Positions 18,017-27,012 are shown, numbered from the stretch's first letter. The stretch is DNA of 64,000 bases from Vibrio gazogenes (GCF_023920225.1 NZ_CP092587.1:2232001-2296000), one strand, 5' to 3'. The notes: a model not told the origin generated them from the sequence alone. Numbers and translations: made by a program.

Positions 18017-18997
18017 GTTTTTGCCATATTTATTTGCATTCTCTGCGCAGTGTTTTTGCACTACCTTTAGCCAAGTATCATACCAATACCATGTTTTCGC
18101 GACTTGCACTCCAAAATTCTTACCTTTGTCTTTTGCCTTTTTATCTTGCCAAAGAATCGTATGGTGATGCACCTTGAAATCTACATAACCCATACTGTTA
18201 ATAATTTTTACGATTTCGCCAGGCAGATATTTTTGCTTTTCTTTCTCTTTGATTAGAACATATTCCCTGTTTAACTTTTCTGCCTCCGGAGAATTCGCAG
18301 GGATAAACTCAATTACCTTATCAGCTTGCCCTTTATGATTCACCGATTTGGGAACATACAAAACCCGATATGAATATCTTAAGTCATTATATTCATTTTG
18401 CGGAAGGTCTGAATCGAAGTCATTAATAAAAGAAGAAATATTTCCTGGCAAATCAGTGAATTCTCTTAATTGATTAGCGTGCTCTTCTTTAATTGAAGAG
18501 AATTGAAGAGAAAACGAGAGATGTTTATCTATACCAAGCCCATCGTCAAAAAGAGTTTTAATGTACTCATTGTAATTTAAACAGCATGCCTGAAACCTAG
18601 CACTAAGATAGTCATCTATTCTTGTTGTCATTTGGTGCTCAACTTCGTGTCTAAGCCCTATAAGAAATTTTAAATTAGACTTAGCCACTTTATCAATGGG
18701 GCAGGATCGGTCATCTAAGCACCGCTCAAGTTCCCAATGCTTGTCAGCTCCTTTTTTTGTTTTGTGATAGCGTTTCCTATGCCCTTGTTGTTCATAGTAG
18801 CGATATTCAACATTCTTAGAACGGTAGTAAGCGTGAAGTAAATATGTCCATGCTATGTTGGACAATACAATAAAGCTTTCGGATTTAAACTGAATATTAG
18901 GGTTGTTAAAGATTTGGACTGCTGCAAGCATCGACTCTCTGGACTTTGTCAGAAGCTCCATTTTTACTGACCCAATTTTGCGATTTCGCTTAGCCAT
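18011..18997 (-). CDS. DUF3644-like protein, possible HEPN-type RNase (first cassette of array 2)
   Basis: The 328-residue soluble protein opens with a helical segment (residues 14-60, ESFIVLSNIAWTYLLHAYYR) and a conserved IGLRHEVEHQM (about 110-122). The pattern resembles DUF3644-type proteins, and the R-x4-H within it is the usual HEPN catalytic pattern. HEPN domains are mostly RNases in toxin and phage-defence systems, so a defence role is plausible but inferred; the family call is from memory. It starts at an ATG at 18997 preceded by AGGAATCC, 30 bp after the attI-like core, and ends inside an attC. Confidence 0.6.
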   Translation of the reverse strand: MAKRNRKIGSVKMELLTKSRESMLAAVQIFNNPNIQFKSESFIVLSNIAWTYLLHAYYRSKNVEYRYYEQQGHRKRYHKTKKGADKHWELERCLDDRSCPIDKVAKSNLKFLIGLRHEVEHQMTTRIDDYLSARFQACCLNYNEYIKTLFDDGLGIDKHLSFSLQFSSIKEEHANQLREFTDLPGNISSFINDFDSDLPQNEYNDLRYSYRVLYVPKSVNHKGQADKVIEFIPANSPEAEKLNREYVLIKEKEKQKYLPGEIVKIINSMGYVDFKVHHHTILWQDKKAKDKGKNFGVQVAKTWYWYDTWLKVVQKHCAENANKYGKNT

Positions 18998-19026
18998 TAG
19001 GATTCCTTGCTAAATTTCCGACTACA

Positions 19027-19300
19027 CATAACAGTTTATTATACAGAACCACTCTATAAGAATACTTCTGTATAACTTACCGCTATCTGATAAGGTGCTT
19101 TCCGTAATAACATGGAAACGCACACAAATAATTCACCTGTGCACATCTCGGATAAAAGCTATCTGTTCACAAATAAGCACCCAAACACACTAAATAACAT
19201 TGAATATGTTGCAGAAAATCGCCAGAGAAAATTAACACAAACATGACATTTTTTGATATGGATAAGGTTTGTACAAAATTGCAGCGTTTTAATCATCAGG
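19027..19300 (-). promoter_or_regulatory. attI-like leader, copy 2
   Basis: This region matches 13710-14070 with roughly three of four bases identical and an internal length difference. The minus-strand end is TGTATAATAAACTGTTATG, with the core GTTATG at 19027-19032, after which similarity to copy 1 ends and the DUF3644 cassette begins. TATAAT at 19038-19043 is a candidate -10 box. As with copy 1, no integrase frame can be read beside it. Confidence 0.55.
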
Positions 19301-19328
19301 AAATTGTTTTTTTAGCACCTCGTTCCCA

Positions 19329-19662
19329 CGCTCCGCGTGGGAATGCATACCTAACTTAGGAGTGGCACGCAAAGTTCAGCGCTTGTACCACCCCCGGTTA
19401 TCATCCAGTGCATCATCCGCAATAAGCGATCAGTTTTGGCAGGAAGGCGTACACCCTGAATGAGTACAAAGTGATGAAATGATACATCAGAAGGTTGAAT
19501 CGATTCACCAACACCCGGTTAAAATAGGCTAGGTCGATAAAATGACTCACTGGCGTTATTTCAGTGCTCGTCATTATGAAGGCGAAACAGGACGAATTGA
19601 TATCTGCCAATCATGGTAATTTTTGGCTCGGTATGTATTCCCACGGAGGACCGTGGGAACAA
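19329..19662. mobile_element. REP pair enclosing a decayed RAYT element
   Basis: The two ends are inverted copies of a hairpin repeat: GTTCCCACGCTCCGCGTGGG then AATGCATACC on the left, and GGTATGTATTCCCACGG then ACCGTGGGAAC on the right. Between them lies a broken REP-associated tyrosine transposase (separate entry). RAYTs are known to sit between inverted REP sequences and to mobilise them. The internal stops show that this copy is inactive. Confidence 0.75.
19431..19619 (+). pseudogene. C-terminal remnant of a REP-associated tyrosine transposase (RAYT)
   Basis: One frame reads QFWQEGVHPE, stop, VQSDEMIHQKVESIHQHPVK then IG, stop, VDKMTHWRYFSARHYEGETG and RIDICQSW, stop. This is the characteristic C-terminus of the Y1 RAYT family (WQEG.HP, QK.EYIH.NPV, HWRYSSARNY). 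Two in-frame stops and a missing N-terminal half make it a pseudogene. Confidence 0.8.
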
Positions 19663-19673
19663 GGGTAAAGAAA

Positions 19674-19712
19674 TTGTGCGTCAAATCTGGGAGCCCAAAA
19701 CTGGAAATTAAA
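19674..19712. repeat. Fragment of the hairpin-array repeat
   Basis: AATTGTGCGTCAAATCTGGG followed by AGCCCAAAACTGGAAATTAA matches the section just after the last hairpin of the 465-bp unit (ATTGTGCGTCAAAATTTGG, AGCCGGAGGCTGGGATATAA). It lies immediately beyond the immunity gene, so the bacteriocin module has repeat sequence on both sides. Confidence 0.7.
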
Positions 19713-19721
19713 AAAACCGAA

Positions 19722-20006
19722 TCAGTCCTTAAAGCATGGTAACCCTTGTTCGGTATACCATCGTTTTAACTCCTGAATCACGGCTTCAGAGCTGTCATTT
19801 ATCCCACACGTTGACGGATGGAAGATTAAAGCATTTCCCTTTGGATGATTTACAACTTCAGTAAAATGTTTTGCGAGCGTAGAAATATAATCATCAAACT
19901 CATCATCTGGCAGAGCATTGGTATCAGTATCCTCATAAAATTCCTGAAGAAAACGGAAAAACTCACTTTCCGTGTAATCAGTAAGTTTACTTTTCAAATT
20001 CAACAT
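19722..20006 (-). CDS. Colicin-E9-type DNase immunity protein
   Basis: This 94-residue acidic protein follows the Im9/Im2 pattern along its length: LTDYTESEFFRFLQEF, the helix III region NHPKGNALIFHPS (equivalent to the HPSGSDLIYYP of Im9) and a terminal KRWYTEQGLPCFKD. Such proteins bind the HNH DNase domain and block killing of the producer. It starts 5 bp after the stop of the DNase gene, the usual order. It is intact although the toxin gene is interrupted, so it could still give immunity to related bacteriocins. Confidence 0.9.
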   Translation of the reverse strand: MLNLKSKLTDYTESEFFRFLQEFYEDTDTNALPDDEFDDYISTLAKHFTEVVNHPKGNALIFHPSTCGINDSSEAVIQELKRWYTEQGLPCFKD

Positions 20007-20011
20007 CTTTG

Positions 20012-20956
20012 TTATTCCTTATGAATACGGATATGGTTTTTAGGCGTATTAACTCTCATATTATCAACATCATATACAGCCCCGCCATGCTGTATTTCTT
20101 CAACATGGTGAATCTCAAAACGATCTCGCCCTCCGACAGTTTCTTCCGGTATCACAAACGGTGAACCCCCTCGTTTGATAATTCTCTGATTCGCTCTGCT
20201 GAATTGAGACATCAAATTTGTATCTTCACTTACAGCTTTCCAAAACGCTTTCCGGAACCCATCAAAACTACTGAACTCACGGCCTCTGAGCTGATCCGCA
20301 ATTTGTGACGGCACTGGTACACCTAACTCTTTTCCGGCGGCTTCCAACCACAGACCGGTGACATCTTCACCGTTGCCGGTCACGACGCCCGACTCGTTGC
20401 GAGCGCTTTCTTTGTAAACCACATACAACGGTGGTAATCCGGTTTCTGCCGGAAAGGTTAGAATATAGTCTTGCAGATCCGCATCAGCAATTGGCGTGAT
20501 GTAGGTGTTATCAAATTCTTAGCCTTGCTCCGCTTGCGGATGGATCCAGATATCGAACTTTTCCATCTCCGGGATGGGGTTAACCAGAATCGGTTTGCCG
20601 CCGAAATCGCCGCTAATCGGCACCCATTCAATGGTGACATCCGGCTCTAACGCAACAACAAACTTATCACCGACCTGTGTCACCTCACGCTTGGGAACCA
20701 TCGTCCCATTGACGTGATAGCCGTAAATCCGCCCTGCCGTATTGAAACCCAAGCGGATATTGGTTTCAACCCTGTCTTTATTACTCATATCAGCAGCGCT
20801 GTAGAGCGTACTGTCCGCTAATTTGTTAGGCACAAATGCGGCCAACATTCCGGATCGCCCGATGATTTTCATCGCCAACCCCGGCAATTCTGCCAGCACT
20901 GCACCGCCAATGCGCGTTAAAAAGGCTTGTTCAGACGCGCTGCGTTTGGTGCGCAA
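20012..20956 (-). pseudogene. S-type pyocin / colicin-like HNH DNase, N-terminally truncated with an in-frame stop
   Basis: One reading frame spans 20956-20012. The first part (to 20522) is a Pyocin_S-type translocation domain (SGMLAAFVPNKLADSTLYSA, YGYHVNGTMV, IEWVPISGDFGG). It is interrupted by a single TAA at 20521-20519. The same frame then continues (EFDNTYITPIADADLQDYIL, FPAETGLPPLYVVYKESARN) into a colicin-type HNH nuclease with FEIHHVEEIQHGG and NTPKNHIRIHK. The receptor-binding N-terminus is absent: the frame begins at a TTG inside repeat-unit sequence with no ribosome binding site. It may be a silent C-terminal toxin module; translation from the ATG at 20428 would give the DNase domain alone. 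Confidence 0.85.
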
Positions 20957-21880
20957 TCACTTTTCTCGATCTCATTAACATCTCCGACTGCGCCCCAGAT
21001 ACTTTTGGCGTTCCAAAAGTACCCAAAAGAACGGTTTAGTTCGTGGACGCTGGCCGGGTCGCTTTTATTCGCTCCTGCTCACGAAAAGCTTAAAATTCAT
21101 CCCTGAATTTTACCCTGAGAACATCGACCAATTTGGCTTCAAAAGATTTCACCCAACGCAAATCAACCATTCAACAAAGAAAACCATTCATGGAAGAATG
21201 GTTAGGCTTTTCCGGGCAGGACGCCCGTAAAAGCTGGTTCTGGAAAACGTGTGACCAAGCTAAACAAAAAAGATCTTCTGGTTACTCTTGCATCTTGGCA
21301 AGAGTAACTGGCGCACAGAACACCGATGTCTCTGAAACCGAAAAACGAGATTGTGCGTCAAATTTCAGGGCCGAAGGCTGGGGAAGATGAACATTGTGGC
21401 GCTGTTGTTTGGTGCGCAATGAGTTTATTGATTTCTGCGGCATCTGATGCACGCGCCCCAGATACTTTTGGCGTTCCAAAAGTATCCAAAAGAACGTTTT
21501 AGTTCGTGGACACTGACCGGGCCGCTTTTATTCGCTCCTGCTCAGCTCTTTTGTTAGGGAATTGCTTAAAATTCATCCATGAATTTTACCCTGAGAACAT
21601 CGATCAATTTGGCTTCGCCTTAAAGAGATCTCACCCAATTCAAATCAACCACCAAACAAAGAAAATCATTCATGGAAGAATGGTTAGGCTTTTCCGGGCA
21701 GGACGCCCGTAAAAGCGGCTTCTGGACAACATGCGACTCCGTAACAAAAAAAGATTTTCTGGTTCGTCTTTCATCTCTGAAAGATGAACTGACGCACAAG
21801 ACACCAATGCCTCTGAAATCGAAAAACGAGATTGTGCGTCAAATTTACGAGCCAAAGACTATTCACATGATTTCAATTCA
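20945..21880. repeat. Repeat cluster C: hairpin-array repeat, two copies
   Basis: GCGCCCC boxes lie at 20990 and 21453. The first copy has a different second hairpin: GCTTTT/AAAAGC in place of GGATTG/CAATCC. In the second copy the sixth hairpin is the variant GTTCGTCTTTC/GAAAGATGAAC and the seventh is GACGCACAA/TTGTGCGTC. The TTGGTGCGCAAT box that precedes each GCGCCCC is found at 20948, where it overlaps the truncated bacteriocin frame. Confidence 0.85.
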
Positions 21881-21972
21881 TCGATCGACAAACTCAGAAG
21901 AAATATTCAACAACTGAACTCACAACCGACCCACAACCAAAATTCGTCATGCCATCATCCAGTCACCCTCAT

Positions 21973-22887
21973 TCATGAGCACTGATGAAAATCGCTGAAC
22001 AACCGCACAAACCATGCGATTTTCGGGTCATTATGGCGTGTTTTATGCCAGTAAAGCGTCAGCTGATAATCCGGTACATCTAACGGCATTGGTGATAAAC
22101 GCAGCGACAAACTTTCAGCAATGGTGTGAGCATACCGGGACGGTGCTGCCAGCAAATAGGATGTCTGCTGCACAAAATAAGGCGCAGCCAGAACACTGGC
22201 AGTCCGAATCGCAATCTGACGCTTTTTTCTTTGCCGTGACAATGTCATATCAACAATGCCTCTGGGTTCATTCCACGGCGTTACCAAAACATGTGGATAC
22301 TGAAGAAACTGAGCCAGTGAAAGATGCTCAGCCACCGGATGACTCTGACACCGCACACTGACATAGTGATCGCTCAACCAGACCAAACGATTTAGACTTT
22401 CTGATTCTTCCTGCTGATGTGCAAACCCGCACACCAAGTCGATGGCTGCGGATTTCAGTGCCGACTCCGGTAATCGTTCGGCCAACTGCATAAATTCAAT
22501 CTGGATATGAGGAAACGACTCGCTCAGGTAGGTGATGAATTCTCGCAGACACCATGATGTATAATCCGTCACAGCGATCCGGAATACATGCGCATCCTCC
22601 GGTGTAAAAGGATGAGATGAGGCCAGCCCTTGCCCGAGTAATGCCAATCCTGGCAAAACCTGTTCAGCCAGCCGCTCGGAATAAGCGGTCGGCAACATGC
22701 GATTTTCAATCCGAATGAAAAGGTCATCGCCAAGCCGCTCTCGCAGACGCTGCAACGCATGACTACACGCCGACTGACTGATATTCAGTTCTTCGGCACT
22801 CAGTGTCACCGAGCCCGTATGATATAAACTGGCGAACACTTTGAGTAAGTTCAAATCGATATTAGGAAATTTACGCATGATGCCCAT
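21973..22887 (-). CDS. LysR-family transcriptional regulator
   Basis: The 304-residue protein has the LysR winged-helix at residues 10-70 (NLLKVFASLYHTGSVTLSAE, SQSACSHALQRLRERLGDDL) and a periplasmic-binding-protein-like effector domain from about 95. It faces the GNAT gene at 22977 across about 90 bp, the usual arrangement for a LysR protein and its target. The start could also be the ATG at 22878 (MRKFPN), which homologues would favour. Ligand unknown. It marks the right edge of the repeat island. Confidence 0.85.
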   Translation of the reverse strand: MGIMRKFPNIDLNLLKVFASLYHTGSVTLSAEELNISQSACSHALQRLRERLGDDLFIRIENRMLPTAYSERLAEQVLPGLALLGQGLASSHPFTPEDAHVFRIAVTDYTSWCLREFITYLSESFPHIQIEFMQLAERLPESALKSAAIDLVCGFAHQQEESESLNRLVWLSDHYVSVRCQSHPVAEHLSLAQFLQYPHVLVTPWNEPRGIVDMTLSRQRKKRQIAIRTASVLAAPYFVQQTSYLLAAPSRYAHTIAESLSLRLSPMPLDVPDYQLTLYWHKTRHNDPKIAWFVRLFSDFHQCS

Positions 22888-22976
22888 TCATATGAAGCCT
22901 GAATAAAGTGCATTTTATTCATAGTTCATTTGAGCATACACTGTCACTAATCTGAGTCAACGAAAGAAAGGAAATC

Positions 22977-23459
22977 ATGACCATTCATATCAGACCTGCC
23001 ACTATTTCAGATGCAGCAACTATTTTGGATTTTATCAATCAACTGGCGATTTACGAGAAAGAGCCCAATGCGGTCGCCAATACGGTCGAAGAGATTGAAC
23101 GCAAATTATTCGGAGATGACGTTCATGCTCATGCCGTAATTTGTGAAGCCGATAATCAGCCCATCGGGTTTGCCGTATACTTCTTCAATTATTCGACTTG
23201 GTTGGGCCAATATGGTCTGTATCTGGAGGATTTATATGTGAGTGAAGCCCACCGCGGCCTCGGTGCAGGCAAAGCGTTGATGAAATATCTCGCTCAATTA
23301 GCCGTCAGTAAAGATTGTGGCCGCTTTGAATGGACAGTGCTCGACTGGAATCAACCATCGATCGACTTTTATCAAAGTATCGGTGCCGAGCCTCAGGATG
23401 AATGGATTATCTATCGCATGACGGGGCAGGCTCTGCTCGATTTTGCCGAACAGGCATAA
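22977..23459 (+). CDS. GNAT N-acetyltransferase, diamine/thialysine acetyltransferase-like
   Basis: The 160-residue protein is a single GNAT domain with the acetyl-CoA loop RGLGAGKALM (about 96-105), preceded by YLEDLYVSEAHR, and the C-terminal WNQPSIDFYQSIGAEPQDEW. This layout is typical of the SSAT/thialysine branch, which acetylates polyamines or amino-acid analogues; the exact substrate is inferred. GAAAGGAAATC precedes the ATG. It is divergent from the LysR gene, its likely regulator. Confidence 0.82.
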   Translation: MTIHIRPATISDAATILDFINQLAIYEKEPNAVANTVEEIERKLFGDDVHAHAVICEADNQPIGFAVYFFNYSTWLGQYGLYLEDLYVSEAHRGLGAGKALMKYLAQLAVSKDCGRFEWTVLDWNQPSIDFYQSIGAEPQDEWIIYRMTGQALLDFAEQA

Positions 23460-23504
23460 AAGCCCCCGACCTTGGATTGGTGTTTGTCCTGTGTAAACGG
23501 CTGG

Positions 23505-24338
23505 CTAACACAGGTGTCGTTTCAAGCCCGCTTTCTCGAGAATCCGGGCTGAAATTTCCTCGACTGACAATGAGCTGGTATTGATATAAGGAATCGCTTC
23601 ACGGCGAAATAACGCTTCCACATTTGCCAGCTCATGCTCACACTGATGGACGCTGGCATATTCGCTTCCTGCCAGACGGTTCTGACGAATTGCCGTCAAA
23701 CGTTCTGCATTGATGGTCAGACCGAACAATTTATGCCGATGAATTTCAAACGCCGGAAGTAACTTAAGCGCGTGCATATCATCATGAATAAACGGGTAGT
23801 TGACCACCCGAAGGCCGAATTGCATCGCCATATACAAACTGGTTGGTGTTTTACCACTCCGAGAAACCCCGAGCAGTACGATATCGGCCTGTTCAATATC
23901 TTTCAGCGACATTCCATCATCATGCGCCAGCGTATATTCAATTGCGGCAATCCGATCAAAATACGTATCCGTATTTCTACTGATACTCCGTGAACGCTGC
24001 AGTTTCGGCTGCGGTTCCGTTTCGGTATCAGCTTGTACCCGTTGAACAATGCTTTCCAGCACATCGTAACAATAAGCGGGCACCTGAAGGAGCTTGGCAC
24101 GAATTTCCGGCACGACTATCGAGAAAAAAACCAGCGGTAGCACACCATGCTGTTGATGAGAAAATTCAATCTGTTTGATCACATCAGTTAATTTTTCATC
24201 ACTCTCGACAAATGGAAACGTTTTCTCATTCGCAGCGAAGGGAAACTGACCTAACACAGCATGTCCTATGGTCTCACATGTAATCGCTGTACCATCAGAA
24301 ACGTAGAATACGTCACGACTTTGACTATCAATTTGCAT
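23505..24338 (-). CDS. ppsR: PEP synthase regulatory protein (bifunctional kinase/pyrophosphorylase)
   Basis: The 277-residue protein begins with the family signature [20 protein letters not shown] and carries the P-loop GVSRSGKT (157-164). This is the PpsR/DUF299 family, which uses ADP to phosphorylate a threonine of PEP synthase and inactivate it, and reverses this by phosphorolysis. It is divergent from ppsA, the expected partner, across a shared 178-bp promoter region. Length is normal and motifs complete. Confidence 0.95.
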   Translation of the reverse strand: MQIDSQSRDVFYVSDGTAITCETIGHAVLGQFPFAANEKTFPFVESDEKLTDVIKQIEFSHQQHGVLPLVFFSIVVPEIRAKLLQVPAYCYDVLESIVQRVQADTETEPQPKLQRSRSISRNTDTYFDRIAAIEYTLAHDDGMSLKDIEQADIVLLGVSRSGKTPTSLYMAMQFGLRVVNYPFIHDDMHALKLLPAFEIHRHKLFGLTINAERLTAIRQNRLAGSEYASVHQCEHELANVEALFRREAIPYINTSSLSVEEISARILEKAGLKRHLC

Positions 24339-24466
24339 ATTTTATTTAAACTTTCAAATTATTTTGAGTAGCATCATTATCACACTATAAATAGAACGAC
24401 CTTCGGTATTCAACGACATGAGCCACAGCTTTGAAAATATCTTCGGCTATTTTTTTAGCAGGCAAA

Positions 24467-24480
24467 TGTAAACGATTACC
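24467..24480 (+). promoter_or_regulatory. Possible Cra (FruR) site upstream of ppsA
   Basis: TGTAAACGATTACC resembles half of the Cra consensus GCTGAAACGWTTCA and lies about 40 bp before the ppsA start. Cra is known to activate ppsA in enterics. The match is imperfect, so this is tentative. Confidence 0.35.
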
Positions 24481-24516
24481 ACATCCAATAACACAATCAT
24501 CCTTCTGGAGAAAAAA

Positions 24517-26892
24517 ATGCCTAACAATACCCTCTGGTTCAATAGCTTATCGATGACAGATGTCGATAAGGTCGGTGGTAAAAATGCTTCACTCGGTGAA
24601 ATGGTTTCAAACTTGGCCAATGCAGGGGTCTCTGTGCCGAACGGCTTTGCGACCACTTCGTATGCATTTAATCAATTCTTAGATTATGAGGGGTTAGATC
24701 ATCGCATTCATCAACTGCTTGATGCGCTCAACGTTGACGATGTCGATGCATTACGTCAGACCGGTGCCACTATTCGTCAATGGATTTTACAGGCGCCCTT
24801 CCCTGCCGATTTAGAACAGGAAATTCGGGATAACTATGCTGAATTGACCGGAAACAACGCTGAAATTTCCGTTGCCGTCCGTTCATCAGCCACCGCTGAA
24901 GATTTACCTGACGCCTCTTTTGCCGGGCAGCAAGAAACCTTCCTCAATGTCAAAGGCATCGATGCCGTCCTTGAAGCGACCAAGCATGTCTACGCCTCTT
25001 TATTTAATGATCGTGCCATCTCATACCGGGTCCATCAGGGCTTTGACCACCGTGGCATTGCGTTATCAGCCGGGATTCAGCGCATGGTACGCTCAGATAA
25101 AGCCGCCTCCGGTGTCATGTTCACATTGGATACCGAATCAGGCTTTGACCAAGTGGTGTTTATTACTTCCGCTTGGGGCCTGGGTGAAATGGTTGTTCAG
25201 GGGGCGGTCAATCCTGATGAATTCTATGTGCATAAACCGTTGCTGGAAGCCGGTCAAAGCGCGATTGTGAAGAAAACCTTCGGCTCTAAAATGGTCAAGA
25301 TGATCTACTCTGAGCGGCAAGAAATCGGTAAGCAGGTCGAGATTATTGACACCGATGAGCAAGAGCGTCAGCAGTTCTCTTTAGATGATGATGAAATCAG
25401 AGCGCTTGCCCAACAGGCGATGATCATCGAACAACATTATCAGCGTCCGATGGATATCGAATGGGCCAAAGATGGCATTGACGGCAAGCTTTATATTGTT
25501 CAGGCCCGTCCGGAAACGGTTTGCTCCCAGAATGAAACCAGTGTGATTGAACGCTTCCAACTCAATGCCAAGGCAGATGTTCTGCTTGAAGGCCGGGCTA
25601 TCGGTCAGCGTATCGGGGCAGGCACGGTACGTCTGGTTGATTCTCTCGATCAAATGTCGCTGGTACAGCAAGGCGATATTTTAGTTACGGATATGACCGA
25701 TCCCGATTGGGAACCCGTGATGAAAAAAGCGGCTGCGATTGTGACCAACCGTGGCGGTCGAACCTGCCATGCTGCAATTATCGCCCGTGAACTGGGTATT
25801 CCGGCGATTGTCGGCTGTGGCACCGCCACCAGCGATTTACAAAACGGAGCACAGGTTACCGTGTCATGTGCTGAAGGCGAAACGGGGTATGTTTACCGAG
25901 GTCAGCTCGATTTTGAAGTGCGTCGTTCTTCGGTCAATGAGCTACCCAACTTACCGACCAAGGTAATGATGAATGTCGGTAACCCTGACCGTGCTTTCGA
26001 TTTTGCTCAGATTCCCAATGAAGGGGTTGGCTTGGCTCGCCTTGAATTTATCATCAATAAGATGATCGGGATTCACCCGAAAGCGCTGTTGGCGTTTGAT
26101 GCGCAAGATGATGCCCTCAAAGCCGAAATTCGTCAGCGAATCAAAGGGTATCAGGATCCGATCGATTTCTACGTCAGCAAACTGACAGAAGGCATTGCAA
26201 CGATTGCTGCGGCTTTCTGGCCGAAACGTGTGATTGTCCGGATGTCTGACTTCAAATCAAACGAGTACAGTAATTTGGTCGGTGGTCGAAATTATGAACC
26301 ACATGAAGAGAATCCGATGCTCGGTTTCCGCGGTGCCTCTCGCTACATTTCACCGGCCTTTGAAGACTGTTTTGAACTCGAAACCCGAGCGATTAAACGG
26401 GTTCGTCAGGAGATGGGGCTGAAAAACGTCGAGATTATGATCCCATTTGTTCGCACGCCGGACGAAGCATCATCGGTCATTGACTTACTGGCGAAATTTG
26501 GGCTGAAACGCGGTGAGCAAGGCCTCAAAGTCATCATGATGTGTGAGTTGCCCTCCAATGCAGTACTGGCGAATGAGTTTTTGAAGCACTTCGACGGCTT
26601 CTCGATCGGCTCGAATGATATGACTCAGTTAACTCTGGGGCTGGATCGAGATTCCGGTGATGTTGCTCACCTGTTTGACGAGCGAAACCCTGCCGTGAAA
26701 GTGATGCTGAAAATGGCCATTGAAGCGGCAACCAATGCCGGCAAATATGTCGGCATCTGTGGTCAAGGTCCGTCTGATCACGACGATCTGGCGGCATGGC
26801 TCATGGAACAAGGAATCAGTTCTGTTTCACTCAACCCAGATACGGTGATTGATACTTGGCTAAAATTAGGGCAAGTCGCTCAGTCCAACTAA
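24517..26892 (+). CDS. ppsA: Phosphoenolpyruvate synthase
   Basis: The 791-residue protein has the N-terminal ATP-binding PPDK domain ([15 protein letters not shown] at about 17-31), the phospho-histidine domain with catalytic H418 in [19 protein letters not shown], and the C-terminal PEP-utilising barrel ([41 protein letters not shown]). It converts pyruvate and ATP to PEP, AMP and phosphate for gluconeogenesis in the cytoplasm. CTGGAG precedes the ATG. PpsR, encoded divergently, controls its activity. A perfect terminator follows. Confidence 0.97.
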   Translation: MPNNTLWFNSLSMTDVDKVGGKNASLGEMVSNLANAGVSVPNGFATTSYAFNQFLDYEGLDHRIHQLLDALNVDDVDALRQTGATIRQWILQAPFPADLEQEIRDNYAELTGNNAEISVAVRSSATAEDLPDASFAGQQETFLNVKGIDAVLEATKHVYASLFNDRAISYRVHQGFDHRGIALSAGIQRMVRSDKAASGVMFTLDTESGFDQVVFITSAWGLGEMVVQGAVNPDEFYVHKPLLEAGQSAIVKKTFGSKMVKMIYSERQEIGKQVEIIDTDEQERQQFSLDDDEIRALAQQAMIIEQHYQRPMDIEWAKDGIDGKLYIVQARPETVCSQNETSVIERFQLNAKADVLLEGRAIGQRIGAGTVRLVDSLDQMSLVQQGDILVTDMTDPDWEPVMKKAAAIVTNRGGRTCHAAIIARELGIPAIVGCGTATSDLQNGAQVTVSCAEGETGYVYRGQLDFEVRRSSVNELPNLPTKVMMNVGNPDRAFDFAQIPNEGVGLARLEFIINKMIGIHPKALLAFDAQDDALKAEIRQRIKGYQDPIDFYVSKLTEGIATIAAAFWPKRVIVRMSDFKSNEYSNLVGGRNYEPHEENPMLGFRGASRYISPAFEDCFELETRAIKRVRQEMGLKNVEIMIPFVRTPDEASSVIDLLAKFGLKRGEQGLKVIMMCELPSNAVLANEFLKHFDGFSIGSNDMTQLTLGLDRDSGDVAHLFDERNPAVKVMLKMAIEAATNAGKYVGICGQGPSDHDDLAAWLMEQGISSVSLNPDTVIDTWLKLGQVAQSN

Positions 26893-26931
26893 TTCGACAA
26901 CGTTGAGTCATTTGACTCGCTTCATCAACCA

Positions 26932-26959
26932 CATCGGGCACCCATCTGGGTGCCCGATG
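26932..26959 (+). terminator. Terminator between ppsA and the MocR gene
   Basis: CATCGGGCACCC and GGGTGCCCGATG form a perfect 12-bp stem around ATCT, 40 bp after ppsA. The facing MocR gene ends 54 bp further on, so it may serve both strands, although a T-tract is short on either side. Confidence 0.7.
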
Positions 26960-27012
26960 TACATCCGCACGATCATTATTATTTCAAACGTCAGTATGAT
27001 TCCAAACGTCAA

